A stretch of DNA of 64,000 nt from Pelagibius sp. (lineage in GTDB: Bacteria > Pseudomonadota > Alphaproteobacteria > Kiloniellales > Kiloniellaceae): NCBI GenBank assembly GCA_028280305.1, contig JANQMC010000012.1:124001-188000 (forward strand), given 5' to 3'. Positions 56,816 through 64,000 of this stretch are shown in pieces (the stretch's first letter is position 1; every line of letters begins with the position of its first letter). The translations under genes and the position numbers were made by a program. The notes beneath the pieces were generated by a model. The model was not told the DNA's origin, searched no databases, and worked only from the letters and a program-made list of their open reading frames with translations.

Positions 56816-58012
56816 ATGGATTTTTCCCTGACCCCGGAGGTGGACGCGCTTCGCGAGCGCCTGCGGGCCTTTGTCGAGACCGAGATCATGCCCTTGGAGG
56901 GCGATCCGGAGAGCTATGATGCCCATGAGAACATCAAACCGGACCTTCTGGAGCCGCTGAGGGAAAGAGCCAGGGCTGCCGGGCTCTGGGCCCCGCAGAT
57001 GCCGAAAAGCCGTGGCGGGTTGGAACTGCCCGTTGGCGCCATGGCGGCCTGCTACGAGGAGATGGGGCGCTCGATCTTCGGACCAGTGGTCTTCAACGCC
57101 GCCGCGCCGGACGACGGCAACATGATCGTTCTGGAAAAGGTGGCGACCGAAGCCCAGAAGGAACGCTGGCTGCAGCCGATCGTCGAGGGCAGGGTGCGCT
57201 CTTCTTTTGCCATGACGGAACCGGCGCCCGGTGCCGGCTCCGACCCCGGTCTCATGCGCAGCCGCGCGGAACGCAAAGGCAATGCCTGGCTTCTAAACGG
57301 CCACAAATGGTTCATCACCGGCGCCGGCGTTGCCGAGCATTTTATCATCATCGCCCGCACCTCCGAGGATACGCGCAAGGGCCTGACCGCCTTCCTGGTT
57401 CACCGCGACACGCCCGGACTGAAAGTCGGGCGGCGCATCCCCATCATGGGGCCGGAAGAACACGGCGGCCATTGCGAGCTGCTTTTGGAAGACCTTCAGG
57501 TGCCTGATGACGACCGTTTGATGGCGGTCGGTGATGGCCTGAAAGTCACCCAGATCCGCCTGGGAACTGCCCGCCTGACCCACTGTATGCGCTGGCTGGG
57601 CATGGCCCGGCGTGCCATGGAGATCGCCGGCCCCCATGTGGCCGAAAGGCAAAGCTTCGGGCAGCCCCTGGCTGAGCATGAAGGAGTCCAGTGGCTGCTT
57701 GGCGAAGCGGCCATGGCGATCGAGGTTGGCCGCTTGCTTACTATGCGCGCGGCGGTAAAGCTCGACAGCGGCGACTTCGCCCGTAAGGAAATCTCCATGG
57801 CCAAGATCCAGGTTTCCGAGACCCTGCATAAGGTCATCGATACGGCGATCCAGTTGCTGGGCGCACGCGGATATTCGAAGGATACGCCGCTGGAATGGAT
57901 GTATCGCTATGCGCGGCAGGCCCGCCTGGTGGACGGCGCTTCGGAAGTCCACAAGATGGTGCTCGCGCGGGCTTTCCTGAAGGAGGGCCGAGACTTCTGG
58001 TCCTGGAAATGA
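56816..58012 (+). CDS. Acyl-CoA dehydrogenase of the ACAD10/11-LvaC type
   Basis: A 398-residue flavoprotein. SSFAMTEPAPGAGSDPGLMR and WFITGAGVAEHFIIIARTS are FAD- and substrate-contact regions. QSFGQPLAEHEGVQWLLGE and QLLGARGYSKDTPLEWMYR follow. At the usual catalytic Glu position (YEGT in medium-chain enzymes) the sequence is LVDGASEVHK, with Asp at residue 373. The ACAD10/ACAD11 group has the same kind of ADGPDEVH motif. In the lva pathway the LvaC enzyme converts 4-phosphoacyl-CoA to the 3-hydroxy isomer instead of simple dehydrogenation. It overlaps the kinase gene by four bases (ATGA). Confidence 0.9.
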   Translation: MDFSLTPEVDALRERLRAFVETEIMPLEGDPESYDAHENIKPDLLEPLRERARAAGLWAPQMPKSRGGLELPVGAMAACYEEMGRSIFGPVVFNAAAPDDGNMIVLEKVATEAQKERWLQPIVEGRVRSSFAMTEPAPGAGSDPGLMRSRAERKGNAWLLNGHKWFITGAGVAEHFIIIARTSEDTRKGLTAFLVHRDTPGLKVGRRIPIMGPEEHGGHCELLLEDLQVPDDDRLMAVGDGLKVTQIRLGTARLTHCMRWLGMARRAMEIAGPHVAERQSFGQPLAEHEGVQWLLGEAAMAIEVGRLLTMRAAVKLDSGDFARKEISMAKIQVSETLHKVIDTAIQLLGARGYSKDTPLEWMYRYARQARLVDGASEVHKMVLARAFLKEGRDFWSWK

Positions 58013-59067
58013 CCGTGGAGTTCGCCGACAACAGCCTCGCCAAAAACAAGCACGCGCTGGAGACTTTCCTCACCGAGGCCAGCGGTGCCGAAGCGGTTAC
58101 GCTGGAGGACGCCGGTGCCCTCACCGGCGGTGCAATTCAGGAGAACTGGCTGCTCGACCTGCGTGTCCATGGGGGTCCCAGGGCAGGGCATCAGCAAGTG
58201 GTGCTACGCACCGATGCCGCCTCCGGCGTTGCCGTGAGCCGCAGCCGGGCGGAGGAGTTTGCGCTTTTAAAGACTGCCCTCGGTGCCGGCGTCACGGTGC
58301 CCGAACCGCTGTGGCTTTGTGAGGACCCCCGGGTTCTGGGCAAAACCTTCTATGTCATGGCGCGCGCCGAGGGTACGGCCGCTCCGCACCGTCTTATGAA
58401 GGAGGCCGACCTTGGCGGCCAGCGAGAGCGCCTTGCGGAGCGTCTGGGCGCGGAGCTTGCAAAGATTCATGGGATCCGCCCACCGCGGACGGACTTGGGG
58501 TTTCTGGGAACACCAGCAGCACAGCCGGCCCTGGCCGCCGTCGCGCGCTACCGAGACTATCTGGATCGTTTGGAGGTACGCTCTCTTGCCCTGGAATGGG
58601 GCCTGCGCTGGTGCGAGAGCCATGCGCCGCCAAGCCGGGACCCTGTTCTGGTGCATCAGGACTTCCGGACCGGAAACTACATGGTCGACCGCCAGGGATT
58701 GACCGCCATTCTGGATTGGGAGTTCTGTGATTGGGGCGATCCGATGAGCGATCTCGGCTGGTTTTGCGCCAAGTGCTGGCGCTATGCGCGCCCGGAACTG
58801 GAAGCCGGCGGCATCGGCTCGCGTGAAGCCTTCTATCGCGGTTATGAGAACGGCAGTGGGGAAACCGTCGACCGCCAGGCGGTCGCCTACTGGGAGGTCA
58901 TGGCGCACATCCGCTGGGCGGTCATTGCTCTGCAGCAGGGTGAACGCACCCAGTCGGGCGCCGAGGACTCTCTGGAACTGGCGTTGACGGGCCGGCTGTA
59001 TCCACCGCTCTTGGAGAGCGAGATTCTCCGCTGTACCGCACCTTCTTCTTGGAGGGTGACGTTATGA
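58009..59067 (+). CDS. APH-family phosphotransferase, LvaA/ACAD10-kinase-like
   Basis: A 352-residue kinase-fold protein of the aminoglycoside phosphotransferase superfamily. The catalytic loop is HQDFRTGNYMVDRQG (HxD...N) and the metal-binding motif is AILDWEFCDWGDPMSDLGW. It is not an antibiotic resistance gene: it overlaps both an acyl-CoA dehydrogenase and a DUF6285-like gene, the setting of LvaA. LvaA phosphorylates the 4-hydroxyl of 4-hydroxyvaleryl-CoA with LvaB. ACAD10 and ACAD11 fuse this kinase to the dehydrogenase. The start is the ATG at 58009. Confidence 0.9.
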   Translation: MTVEFADNSLAKNKHALETFLTEASGAEAVTLEDAGALTGGAIQENWLLDLRVHGGPRAGHQQVVLRTDAASGVAVSRSRAEEFALLKTALGAGVTVPEPLWLCEDPRVLGKTFYVMARAEGTAAPHRLMKEADLGGQRERLAERLGAELAKIHGIRPPRTDLGFLGTPAAQPALAAVARYRDYLDRLEVRSLALEWGLRWCESHAPPSRDPVLVHQDFRTGNYMVDRQGLTAILDWEFCDWGDPMSDLGWFCAKCWRYARPELEAGGIGSREAFYRGYENGSGETVDRQAVAYWEVMAHIRWAVIALQQGERTQSGAEDSLELALTGRLYPPLLESEILRCTAPSSWRVTL

Positions 59068-59405
59068 GCGACCGCGAAGCGGATGTCGCAAGGCTGCTGG
59101 CTCTGGCTGGCCAGGAGATCACAGAGTCGGTGATGCCGCAGCTGACCGGCGATGCCCGTTATCGCATCCGTCTTGTTATCAATGCGCTGAAGCTTGCCGG
59201 CGCCTCTATTGCCGATGCCGGAGAGCTGGGCCGTCTTCGCCTTGCGCAGCTGCGGAGCGTCATGCCGACTGAGTCGACTCTTGACCTGGATGCACTTGAG
59301 GCGCGTTTGCAAACATCGTTGCGCGCCGGTGACCTGGACGCCGACGAGGCGCTTTACCAGGCACTCGTCATCATTGCCGAAGCGCGGGAGTTACTCGTCA
59401 AGTGA
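59064..59405 (+). CDS. Small DUF6285-like protein, LvaB-like by context
   Basis: A 113-residue helical protein (ADVARLLALAGQEITESVMP ... RYRIRLVINALKLAGASIA). It matches what I recall of DUF6285, a family found next to, or fused to, APH-like kinases. In the lva pathway the small LvaB protein is required by the LvaA kinase. The ATG at 59064 overlaps the kinase stop (ATGA) and has GGAGGG at 59051-59056. It closes the operon; the family name should be verified. Confidence 0.78.
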   Translation: MSDREADVARLLALAGQEITESVMPQLTGDARYRIRLVINALKLAGASIADAGELGRLRLAQLRSVMPTESTLDLDALEARLQTSLRAGDLDADEALYQALVIIAEARELLVK

Positions 59406-59556
59406 ATGGCGAAGCGGTGAGGTTTTCCGCTGAATTTAACCAAATCCATGTAACCAAAGGTAGTGCTGCCAGCCTTAAGCTTTGATACCAAAAGGCTATT
59501 TGAGTTACCCCCAAGTTCCACAGGATGTTGGCCGGGCGTTCAATTGACAGCCTGCG

Positions 59557-59611
59557 GATCTGGTGCGAGCATTCCCCGTAACCACCAGATCTTGTGGACA
59601 AATCGGGGAAT
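59557..59611 (+). other. Interleaved inverted repeats (possible RNA pseudoknot) before a small gene
   Basis: GATCTGGTG (59557-59565) pairs with CACCAGATC (59583-59591). ATTCCCCG (59571-59578), which lies between those arms, pairs with CGGGGAAT (59604-59611). The interleaved order is that of an H-type pseudoknot. It ends 36 bases before the ATG of a small gene. Both pairings are perfect. Confidence 0.5.
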
Positions 59612-59625
59612 AACCCTGTGGATAA
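59593..59625 (-). promoter_or_regulatory. Two DnaA-box-like sites
   Basis: TGTGGACAA (59593-59601) and TGTGGATAA (59617-59625) are the complements of TTGTCCACA and TTATCCACA, the second being the perfect DnaA box. They are in the same orientation, 24 bases apart. Two boxes alone suggest a DnaA-regulated site rather than an origin. Confidence 0.45.
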
Positions 59626-59647
59626 ACCTGGCGTGAAAAATCGAGCA

Positions 59648-59842
59648 ATGTTCATCAGTCCCTATCTTCGTCGTCCTATTCGTCCGCTCAACAAGGTTTT
59701 GGTCGAACGGGAGCAGGAGGCGGTGAACCTTGCTCAGAGTGAGCCGGCCAACGACACGCCGCACAGTACGGTTGCGGGTGGCGGATTCGTCGATCCGGCG
59801 GATTGGGTTGCCAGTGTGAGGCGGGCACTTTCGGCGAAATAG
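59648..59842 (+). CDS. Small hypothetical protein
   Basis: A 64-residue frame (FISPYLRRPIRPLNKVLVER ...). The first third is basic and the C terminus is amphipathic (DPADWVASVRRALSAK). A longer reading from TTG 59594 would start inside the inverted repeats. No family is recognised. The structured, DnaA-box-containing leader is the main reason to believe it is expressed. Confidence 0.5.
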   Translation: MFISPYLRRPIRPLNKVLVEREQEAVNLAQSEPANDTPHSTVAGGGFVDPADWVASVRRALSAK

Positions 59843-59936
59843 CCGCACCGCAACTTTCCGAAGATACGGGCTTAATCGAGCCGGTGAGGCGGGCGCCGGC
59901 GAACCGGCAGTGACAGCGGCCTGCTGTAGTACCGAA

Positions 59937-60302
59937 TCAGGGTTGGCCCGCTTGGCTCAGGTCCGTCGTGTTTCGAATGCAGACCGAGATCAATCCCAGA
60001 GAGTCTTCTGAAAAGTCGAATTGGACTCCGATTTCACGGTCACTCTGCCAGACCGTCTCACAAACGACCGTTTGTGCATCCGGATGGCTGAGTTCCACAG
60101 CGTAGCCCTCTCGCGGATCTCCAGGAAGCATATCGTCGAAGGTCAGGCGGGCACCGCCGAGGGAGACGTCCGAGACCCTGCAAGGCAGGATCTTTCCTTC
60201 CAGGCTCACGGAAAGCGTGAAAGACCGCTGCGCGGTGTAGCGTGGCCACTCGCGGTTTTCATGCATCGGCGCCGTTGCGGCCAACTCTGCTGTTTGAGAC
60301 AA
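59937..60302 (-). CDS. PilZ domain protein, probable c-di-GMP receptor
   Basis: A 121-residue protein that is essentially one PilZ domain. The c-di-GMP contacts are visible: an Arg-rich segment REWPRYTAQRSF and CRVSDVSLGGARLTF, which fits the D/NxSxxG motif. The start codon appears to be TTG complementary to 60300-60302, with AAGGA upstream; an internal ATG at 60266 would remove 12 residues. It is separate from the PAS gene behind it by 126 bases. The nearby polysaccharide genes are a plausible target process. Confidence 0.82.
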   Translation of the reverse strand: MSQTAELAATAPMHENREWPRYTAQRSFTLSVSLEGKILPCRVSDVSLGGARLTFDDMLPGDPREGYAVELSHPDAQTVVCETVWQSDREIGVQFDFSEDSLGLISVCIRNTTDLSQAGQP

Positions 60303-60428
60303 GACTCTGACTCATCCTTGCAGTTTGCTCTCCCGATACGCGTAAACGGATCGGGACTGTTTAAGCCTGAAGCGCGAATCTTAACAATTCGTTAGGACAT
60401 GGCGACTGCTTGCGGAGTCGAGCGAAAA

Positions 60429-60929
60429 TCAGGCTCCTTTGGCTCTTTTCGGGGTCGATTCCTTGGGGTTCGATGTTCCTTGGTCCGAGAGGCGGTCAGA
60501 CGCGCCGAGCAGCATGCCAACCTCTTGCCCGCCACTCGAAAGCGGCAAAACCAATCGCTCGTAACGGATATGCCGGCCGTCTTGCTTGTTGTATTCGCCC
60601 ATCATGTGGGCAGGCGTGCGGCAGCGCACCACGTGATCGAGGATCGCGAATCCCGGTCCGGGGTCGGGGCCCAGGTCGATCTCGTCCAGATAGCGACCGG
60701 TCACGTCGCAGCCGTACCATGCGACAATGTTGGCTCCCATAAGCCTTACGCGATAGCGCCGCGGATCGTGCTCCACATCAAACAGACCGAGATGCGGGAT
60801 TACCGGTTCCGGCAGGCGCCGGGGATCAATGTCTTCCCGGGTCGGAATAGGGCGTTCGCGGAGAAGGGCGGTCCAATAGTCGTACAGAAGGCGAATCACC
60901 TTCGATCGAATGCGATCGTTGAATTCCAT
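60429..60929 (-). CDS. PAS-domain protein (PAS_5 family)
   Basis: A 166-residue protein with one PAS-like domain. The pattern ALLRERPIPTREDIDPRRLP, then LMGANIVAWYGCDVTGRYLDEI, is typical of the alphaproteobacterial PAS_5 group. YERLVLPLSSGGQEVGMLLG follows. There is no output domain, so it may act by binding another protein or a ligand. The start is the ATG complementary to 60927-60929. The partner is unknown. Confidence 0.78.
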   Translation of the reverse strand: MEFNDRIRSKVIRLLYDYWTALLRERPIPTREDIDPRRLPEPVIPHLGLFDVEHDPRRYRVRLMGANIVAWYGCDVTGRYLDEIDLGPDPGPGFAILDHVVRCRTPAHMMGEYNKQDGRHIRYERLVLPLSSGGQEVGMLLGASDRLSDQGTSNPKESTPKRAKGA

Positions 60930-61549
60930 GCGCCCAGCTTCGCAAGAATGATTGGTCCCCAACCACCGGCGGGGACTCCGCCGACAGCCCAATAAACAGA
61001 GTCTAAACAAATTCGACCAGAACGCAACCGTAGCTTGCAACTTAGCGTAGATTAAAAGTCAATCATACTATGCCGTTATGTTCGCATCCGGCTGGCATCG
61101 GCCAAGCGGACAGTCTCGTCCGGGTCCGGGCGACCGCTTTCTCTCCTCCGCCTTTACGGTGAACTGATCGGCCTCCGGCACGACCACGGCCAAATCCATC
61201 CGACCCCAGGAACAGATCTTCAATACCGGGCATGGTCCGGAAGCGGTGCTTACCGTGTCTTCGACGGCTGCCCGATATTTGCTACATGCGCCACGCTTGC
61301 CGGAAGACTAAGACTGATCCTGCCATTGGAACTGGAAGAACAAACGCACGGGTAAACCGCGCAATGTCATTGAAGCCGCCGGAAGGACCGAGACTGTAGG
61401 AGGGCCGTCATACAGGCGCCGACTGCAAGTCCGCGATCCAAAGCCGGACGTCGACCAAGTAGGCAATCTTGGGAGGAGAGGCGGAGTTTCGGTGCCAGCG
61501 ACAGCTGGCGCCGACCGAGGAGTGTGCGCCAATTTGGAGTGGTTCGGCG
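60930..61549. other. Long intergenic region before the polysaccharide genes
   Basis: These 620 bases lie between the PAS gene (minus) and galE (plus). No frame here has family support. The region from 61000 to 61075 is locally AT-rich and could hold the divergent promoters. No strong hairpin is visible by eye. Confidence 0.5.
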
Positions 61550-62572
61550 ATGGCATCTGACAAGGCAACTCTCATTACCGGTGGTGCCGGCTACATCGGC
61601 AGCCATGCCGTCCTTGCCCTGCGTCAGGCTGGACGCCGGGTGATCGTGCTCGATGACCTTTCGACGGGCAACCGCTCCGTGATCCCGGTCGATGTGCCCT
61701 TCATCGAAGGCAATGCCGGTGACCGGGAGCTGCTTCGAACGCTGTTCAGAGACTTTGATGTGGATTCCGTTATCCACTTTGCCGGCAGCATTCTGGTGGA
61801 GCGATCGGTGAGTGAGCCGCTCAGCTACTATCAAAACAACGTTGCGGTCAGCCGGAACCTTATGGAAGCCTGCGTAGAGGAGGGGGTCGATCAGTTCATC
61901 TTCTCCTCCACCGCGGCCGTCTATGGTGCCGCGGCTGCGTCGCCGATCCCGGAGACGACCGAAACGAAGCCGATCAACCCTTACGGCACTTCCAAACTGG
62001 TAACCGAATGGATGCTGCGCGACACCGCGGCAGCGAGCAATCTACGGTTTGTCGCGTTACGATACTTCAACGTCGCCGGCGCCGATCCCCAGGGACGAAG
62101 CGGCCAACTCGGTCCCGTGGCGACACACCTGGTGAAGATTGCCAGCCAGGTCGTGGCCGGCAGCCGCAAGTCGATCGCTATTTTCGGGGACGACTACGAT
62201 ACGCCGGACGGAACCTGCGTGCGCGACTACATCCATGTTTCGGATCTGGCGGCCGCCCATCTCTCGGCGCTCAACTATCTCGAGTCGGGTGGCGGGAGCC
62301 TGATGCTGAACTGCGGCTATGGGCACGGCTACTCCGTACAGGAAGTGCTGCAAGCGGTGGAGCGCTGTGCCGGCCGGCCACTCAACCCGGAACGCGCCCC
62401 ACGACGGCCCGGCGATCCGCCGAGCTTGGTCGCGGACACACGCGCCCTTCGACAAACCCTTTCCTGGTCACCCCGCTTCGACAACATCGATGTGATCATC
62501 AACACGGCCATCGACTGGGAAAGGTCCCTGGCGACGCCCCCCGGGAGCGATGCCCTTCGTGCCCGCGCCTAA
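61550..62572 (+). CDS. galE: UDP-glucose 4-epimerase
   Basis: A 340-residue extended SDR that interconverts UDP-glucose and UDP-galactose for polysaccharide synthesis. The NAD-binding loop TGGAGYIGSHAVLAL, the FIFSSTAAVYG segment with the catalytic Ser/Thr, and NPYGTSKLVTEWML with Tyr and Lys are all intact. RYFNVAGADPQGR and VRDYIHVSDLAAAHL follow. The start is the ATG at 61550, with GGAG 11 bases upstream. It is followed 16 bases later by a glycosyltransferase gene. Confidence 0.94.
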   Translation: MASDKATLITGGAGYIGSHAVLALRQAGRRVIVLDDLSTGNRSVIPVDVPFIEGNAGDRELLRTLFRDFDVDSVIHFAGSILVERSVSEPLSYYQNNVAVSRNLMEACVEEGVDQFIFSSTAAVYGAAAASPIPETTETKPINPYGTSKLVTEWMLRDTAAASNLRFVALRYFNVAGADPQGRSGQLGPVATHLVKIASQVVAGSRKSIAIFGDDYDTPDGTCVRDYIHVSDLAAAHLSALNYLESGGGSLMLNCGYGHGYSVQEVLQAVERCAGRPLNPERAPRRPGDPPSLVADTRALRQTLSWSPRFDNIDVIINTAIDWERSLATPPGSDALRARA

Positions 62573-62588
62573 GGCCCAGGAGGCGACG

Positions 62589-63851
62589 ATGACGGAAAAC
62601 GTCAAGGAACCCGATCAACTGACGGGGACCGTTGCTTTCTTTGGCCATGACTGGGCCGAGAGCACGGTCATCAAGCGCGTTCGCGCCTTCTCCGAATTGG
62701 GCCTGCAGGTGATCGGCTTCAGCTTTCGCCGGGAGAAGTTCAACCAGGACTTCGTGCCCTTTTGGGAGAACCATCATCTGGGCACGACGGAAGACCGGGC
62801 TTACGGAAGGCGGTTACTGAAGCTGCTGCAGGCGCTCCCAACGCTCGTTCGGCAACGGCGGAAGCTGCGCGAGGCGACCTTCTTCTACGCACGAAACATC
62901 GACATGTGCGCCCTGGCGCTGCTGGCGCGCAGTCTGTCGCGGTCCTCCGCGCCGGTGGTGTACGAGGTTTTGGACGTCCAGCGCATTTTCATCGGCTCAA
63001 AGCTGCGTAACCGCATCTTTCGCTGGTTGGAGCGGCGGCTGCTCGACCGCTGCGCACTTTTGGTGGTCTCCTCGCCGGGTTTCGTCACCCAGTACTTCAA
63101 GCCGGTTCAAAACTATCGCGGGCGTATCTTCCTGTTGGAGAACAAGATCAGCTTCGCCCAGGCCGAGGCTGTTGGCCGGCCCGCCGACCTTGCGCCAGGG
63201 CAATGCCGGCCTGCCGACCAAAGCCGTAAATGGACCATTGGCTGGTTCGGGACTCTGCGTTGTCCGAAGAGCCTCGACATCCTCTGCAGCCTGGCCGAGC
63301 GCCTGCCGGAAACGGTGGAGATCTACATGCGCGGCTATCCGACGGAGACCGGCATGGAGTATTTTCAGGAGGCCATCGCCGAGCACCCGAACATGATCTA
63401 CGACGGCGAATATCGAAACCCGGATGATCTCTCTGCGATTTACGAAAGAGTCCATCTGACCTGGGCTTTCGATTTCCTGGATGAGGGAACCAACTCCAAG
63501 TGGCTGTTACCCAATCGGGTTTATGAAGGCGGATTCTTTGGTTCAGTCGCTCTGGCCGCGAAGGATACGCAGACCGGCGAGAAGGTTCGCGAGTTGGGCT
63601 TGGGGTATAATTTCGACGGCCCGCTGCTCGATAATCTGACCGCATTCCTGAAGTGGTACTCCTGGGATGAGCACAGCGCCCGGCGTAGTCATATTCTTGC
63701 GCTTCCGACGCAGGAATTCTGCGATCTCTACGACACGCGGGACCTTTGTGAGTCGATCCTTGAACTGGCGGCGAGGAAGGGTGCCGGCCGGGCATCTCAT
63801 CAACACAGCACTGCCCTTAGGGCGCGGACCGAAGACGGCGCGGGGGATTAG
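62589..63851 (+). CDS. Glycosyltransferase family protein (GT-B type)
   Basis: A 420-residue protein that looks like a GT-B glycosyltransferase. The N-terminal domain has GTVAFFGHDWAESTVIKRVR and YARNIDMCALALLARSL. The nucleotide-sugar half contains RKWTIGWFGTLRCPKSLDIL and NRVYEGGFFGSVALA. It has no signal peptide. Donor and acceptor sugars are unknown. The start is the ATG at 62589, with AGGAGG at 62578-62583. Its place between galE and another glycosyltransferase suggests exopolysaccharide or capsule assembly. Confidence 0.8.
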   Translation: MTENVKEPDQLTGTVAFFGHDWAESTVIKRVRAFSELGLQVIGFSFRREKFNQDFVPFWENHHLGTTEDRAYGRRLLKLLQALPTLVRQRRKLREATFFYARNIDMCALALLARSLSRSSAPVVYEVLDVQRIFIGSKLRNRIFRWLERRLLDRCALLVVSSPGFVTQYFKPVQNYRGRIFLLENKISFAQAEAVGRPADLAPGQCRPADQSRKWTIGWFGTLRCPKSLDILCSLAERLPETVEIYMRGYPTETGMEYFQEAIAEHPNMIYDGEYRNPDDLSAIYERVHLTWAFDFLDEGTNSKWLLPNRVYEGGFFGSVALAAKDTQTGEKVRELGLGYNFDGPLLDNLTAFLKWYSWDEHSARRSHILALPTQEFCDLYDTRDLCESILELAARKGAGRASHQHSTALRARTEDGAGD

Positions 63852-63854
63852 GGG

Positions 63855-64000
63855 ATGGAAGCTGGGCTGCCGGTCTTCGCTTTGATCCTGCTCGGACTCT
63901 CGGTTCTGGCGGTGATCTATCCCTATGTGATTTACCCTATTTTGCTGACTTTGGCGCCAAGACGGCCGCTGAAGGACGATCGCCCTATCGCCCGGGATCC
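63855..64000 (+). CDS. Start of a membrane protein, probably a glycosyltransferase (cut by the window)
   Basis: The first 48 codons of a gene that runs off the end. The start is ATG 63855, three bases after the previous stop. The first 32 residues form one transmembrane helix (VFALILLGLSVLAVIYPYVI), then APRRPLKDDRPIARD. This is the usual N terminus of membrane-anchored family 2 glycosyltransferases. The catalytic part lies outside the window, so the assignment rests on context. Confidence 0.6.
   Translation, partial: MEAGLPVFALILLGLSVLAVIYPYVIYPILLTLAPRRPLKDDRPIARD

Noticed and set aside
58009..59067. Aminoglycoside resistance gene
   Set aside because: The kinase fold is shared, but overlaps with an acyl-CoA dehydrogenase and a DUF6285-like gene point to acyl-CoA metabolism.
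59521..59647. Chromosomal replication origin
   Set aside because: Only two DnaA-like boxes are present, there is no large AT-rich unwinding region, and no usual oriC neighbours (hemE, dnaA, gidA, parAB) are in the window.

Overview
The window is chromosomal DNA of a GC-rich alphaproteobacterium. Several things point there: the gene orders SPOR protein–nagZ–M50 protease–scpA–scpB, tatABC–serS–surE–pcm–LysM/M23 and yajC–secD–secF–Mth938-domain gene; the recG/sdhE/mfd group; the long (about 500 residue) isocitrate dehydrogenase; and a GyrA with an insert in its C-terminal domain. A Rhodospirillales-type marine or soil bacterium is the best guess, but the genus cannot be fixed by eye. Most of the window is dense core genome. 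There are no insertion sequences, prophage genes or CRISPR arrays.

Layout. 1-8264: end of argS, SPOR protein, nagZ, site-2 protease, scpAB, an orphan ABC ATPase and tatABC. 8518-12494: serS, surE, pcm and a LysM/M23 lipoprotein in overlapping order. 12592-17481: a small monooxygenase-like protein, a REP-like palindrome, an AAA ATPase, then yajC-secD-secF and a homologue of the mitochondrial complex I assembly factor NDUFAF3. 17551-22865: icd with a divergent LysR regulator, a GFA-family gene broken by one stop codon, sodB, a nitroreductase below a Fur-like palindrome, and a PuuD-like membrane protein. 23051-30773: a catalytically degenerate squalene-synthase-fold protein (NDUFAF6-like), trmFO, an adenylate cyclase, an acetyltransferase, uvrA and ssb. 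31228-34854: gyrA, coaD and tRNA-Lys. 35448-40412: a histidine kinase, several small proteins of unknown function, a DksA/TraR protein and two tRNA-Leu genes. 40704-48120: a tandem-duplicated DUF502 membrane protein, recG, sdhE and mfd. 48327-53565: a complete peptide-type ABC transporter. 53569-59405: a DsbA-like protein and, divergent from it, a five-gene operon. 59648-64000: small regulatory-looking genes, then galE and two glycosyltransferases that begin a polysaccharide locus running off the end.

The most interesting system is the operon at 54360-59405: acyl-CoA ligase, short-chain dehydrogenase, acyl-CoA dehydrogenase, aminoglycoside-phosphotransferase-like kinase and a small DUF6285-like protein. 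These are the same five parts as LvaE, D, C, A and B of the Pseudomonas putida levulinate pathway, in a different order and without the known lva regulator or transporter. The acyl-CoA dehydrogenase has Asp where the usual catalytic Glu sits, as in the ACAD10/ACAD11 group that handles 4-phosphoacyl-CoA. I infer a 4-oxo- or 4-hydroxy-acid degradation route.

A second theme is three relatives of mitochondrial respiratory-complex assembly factors in one window: NDUFAF3-like and NDUFAF6-like proteins, about 5.6 kb apart, and SdhE (SDHAF2). A third is the fusion of two DUF502 domains in one polypeptide.
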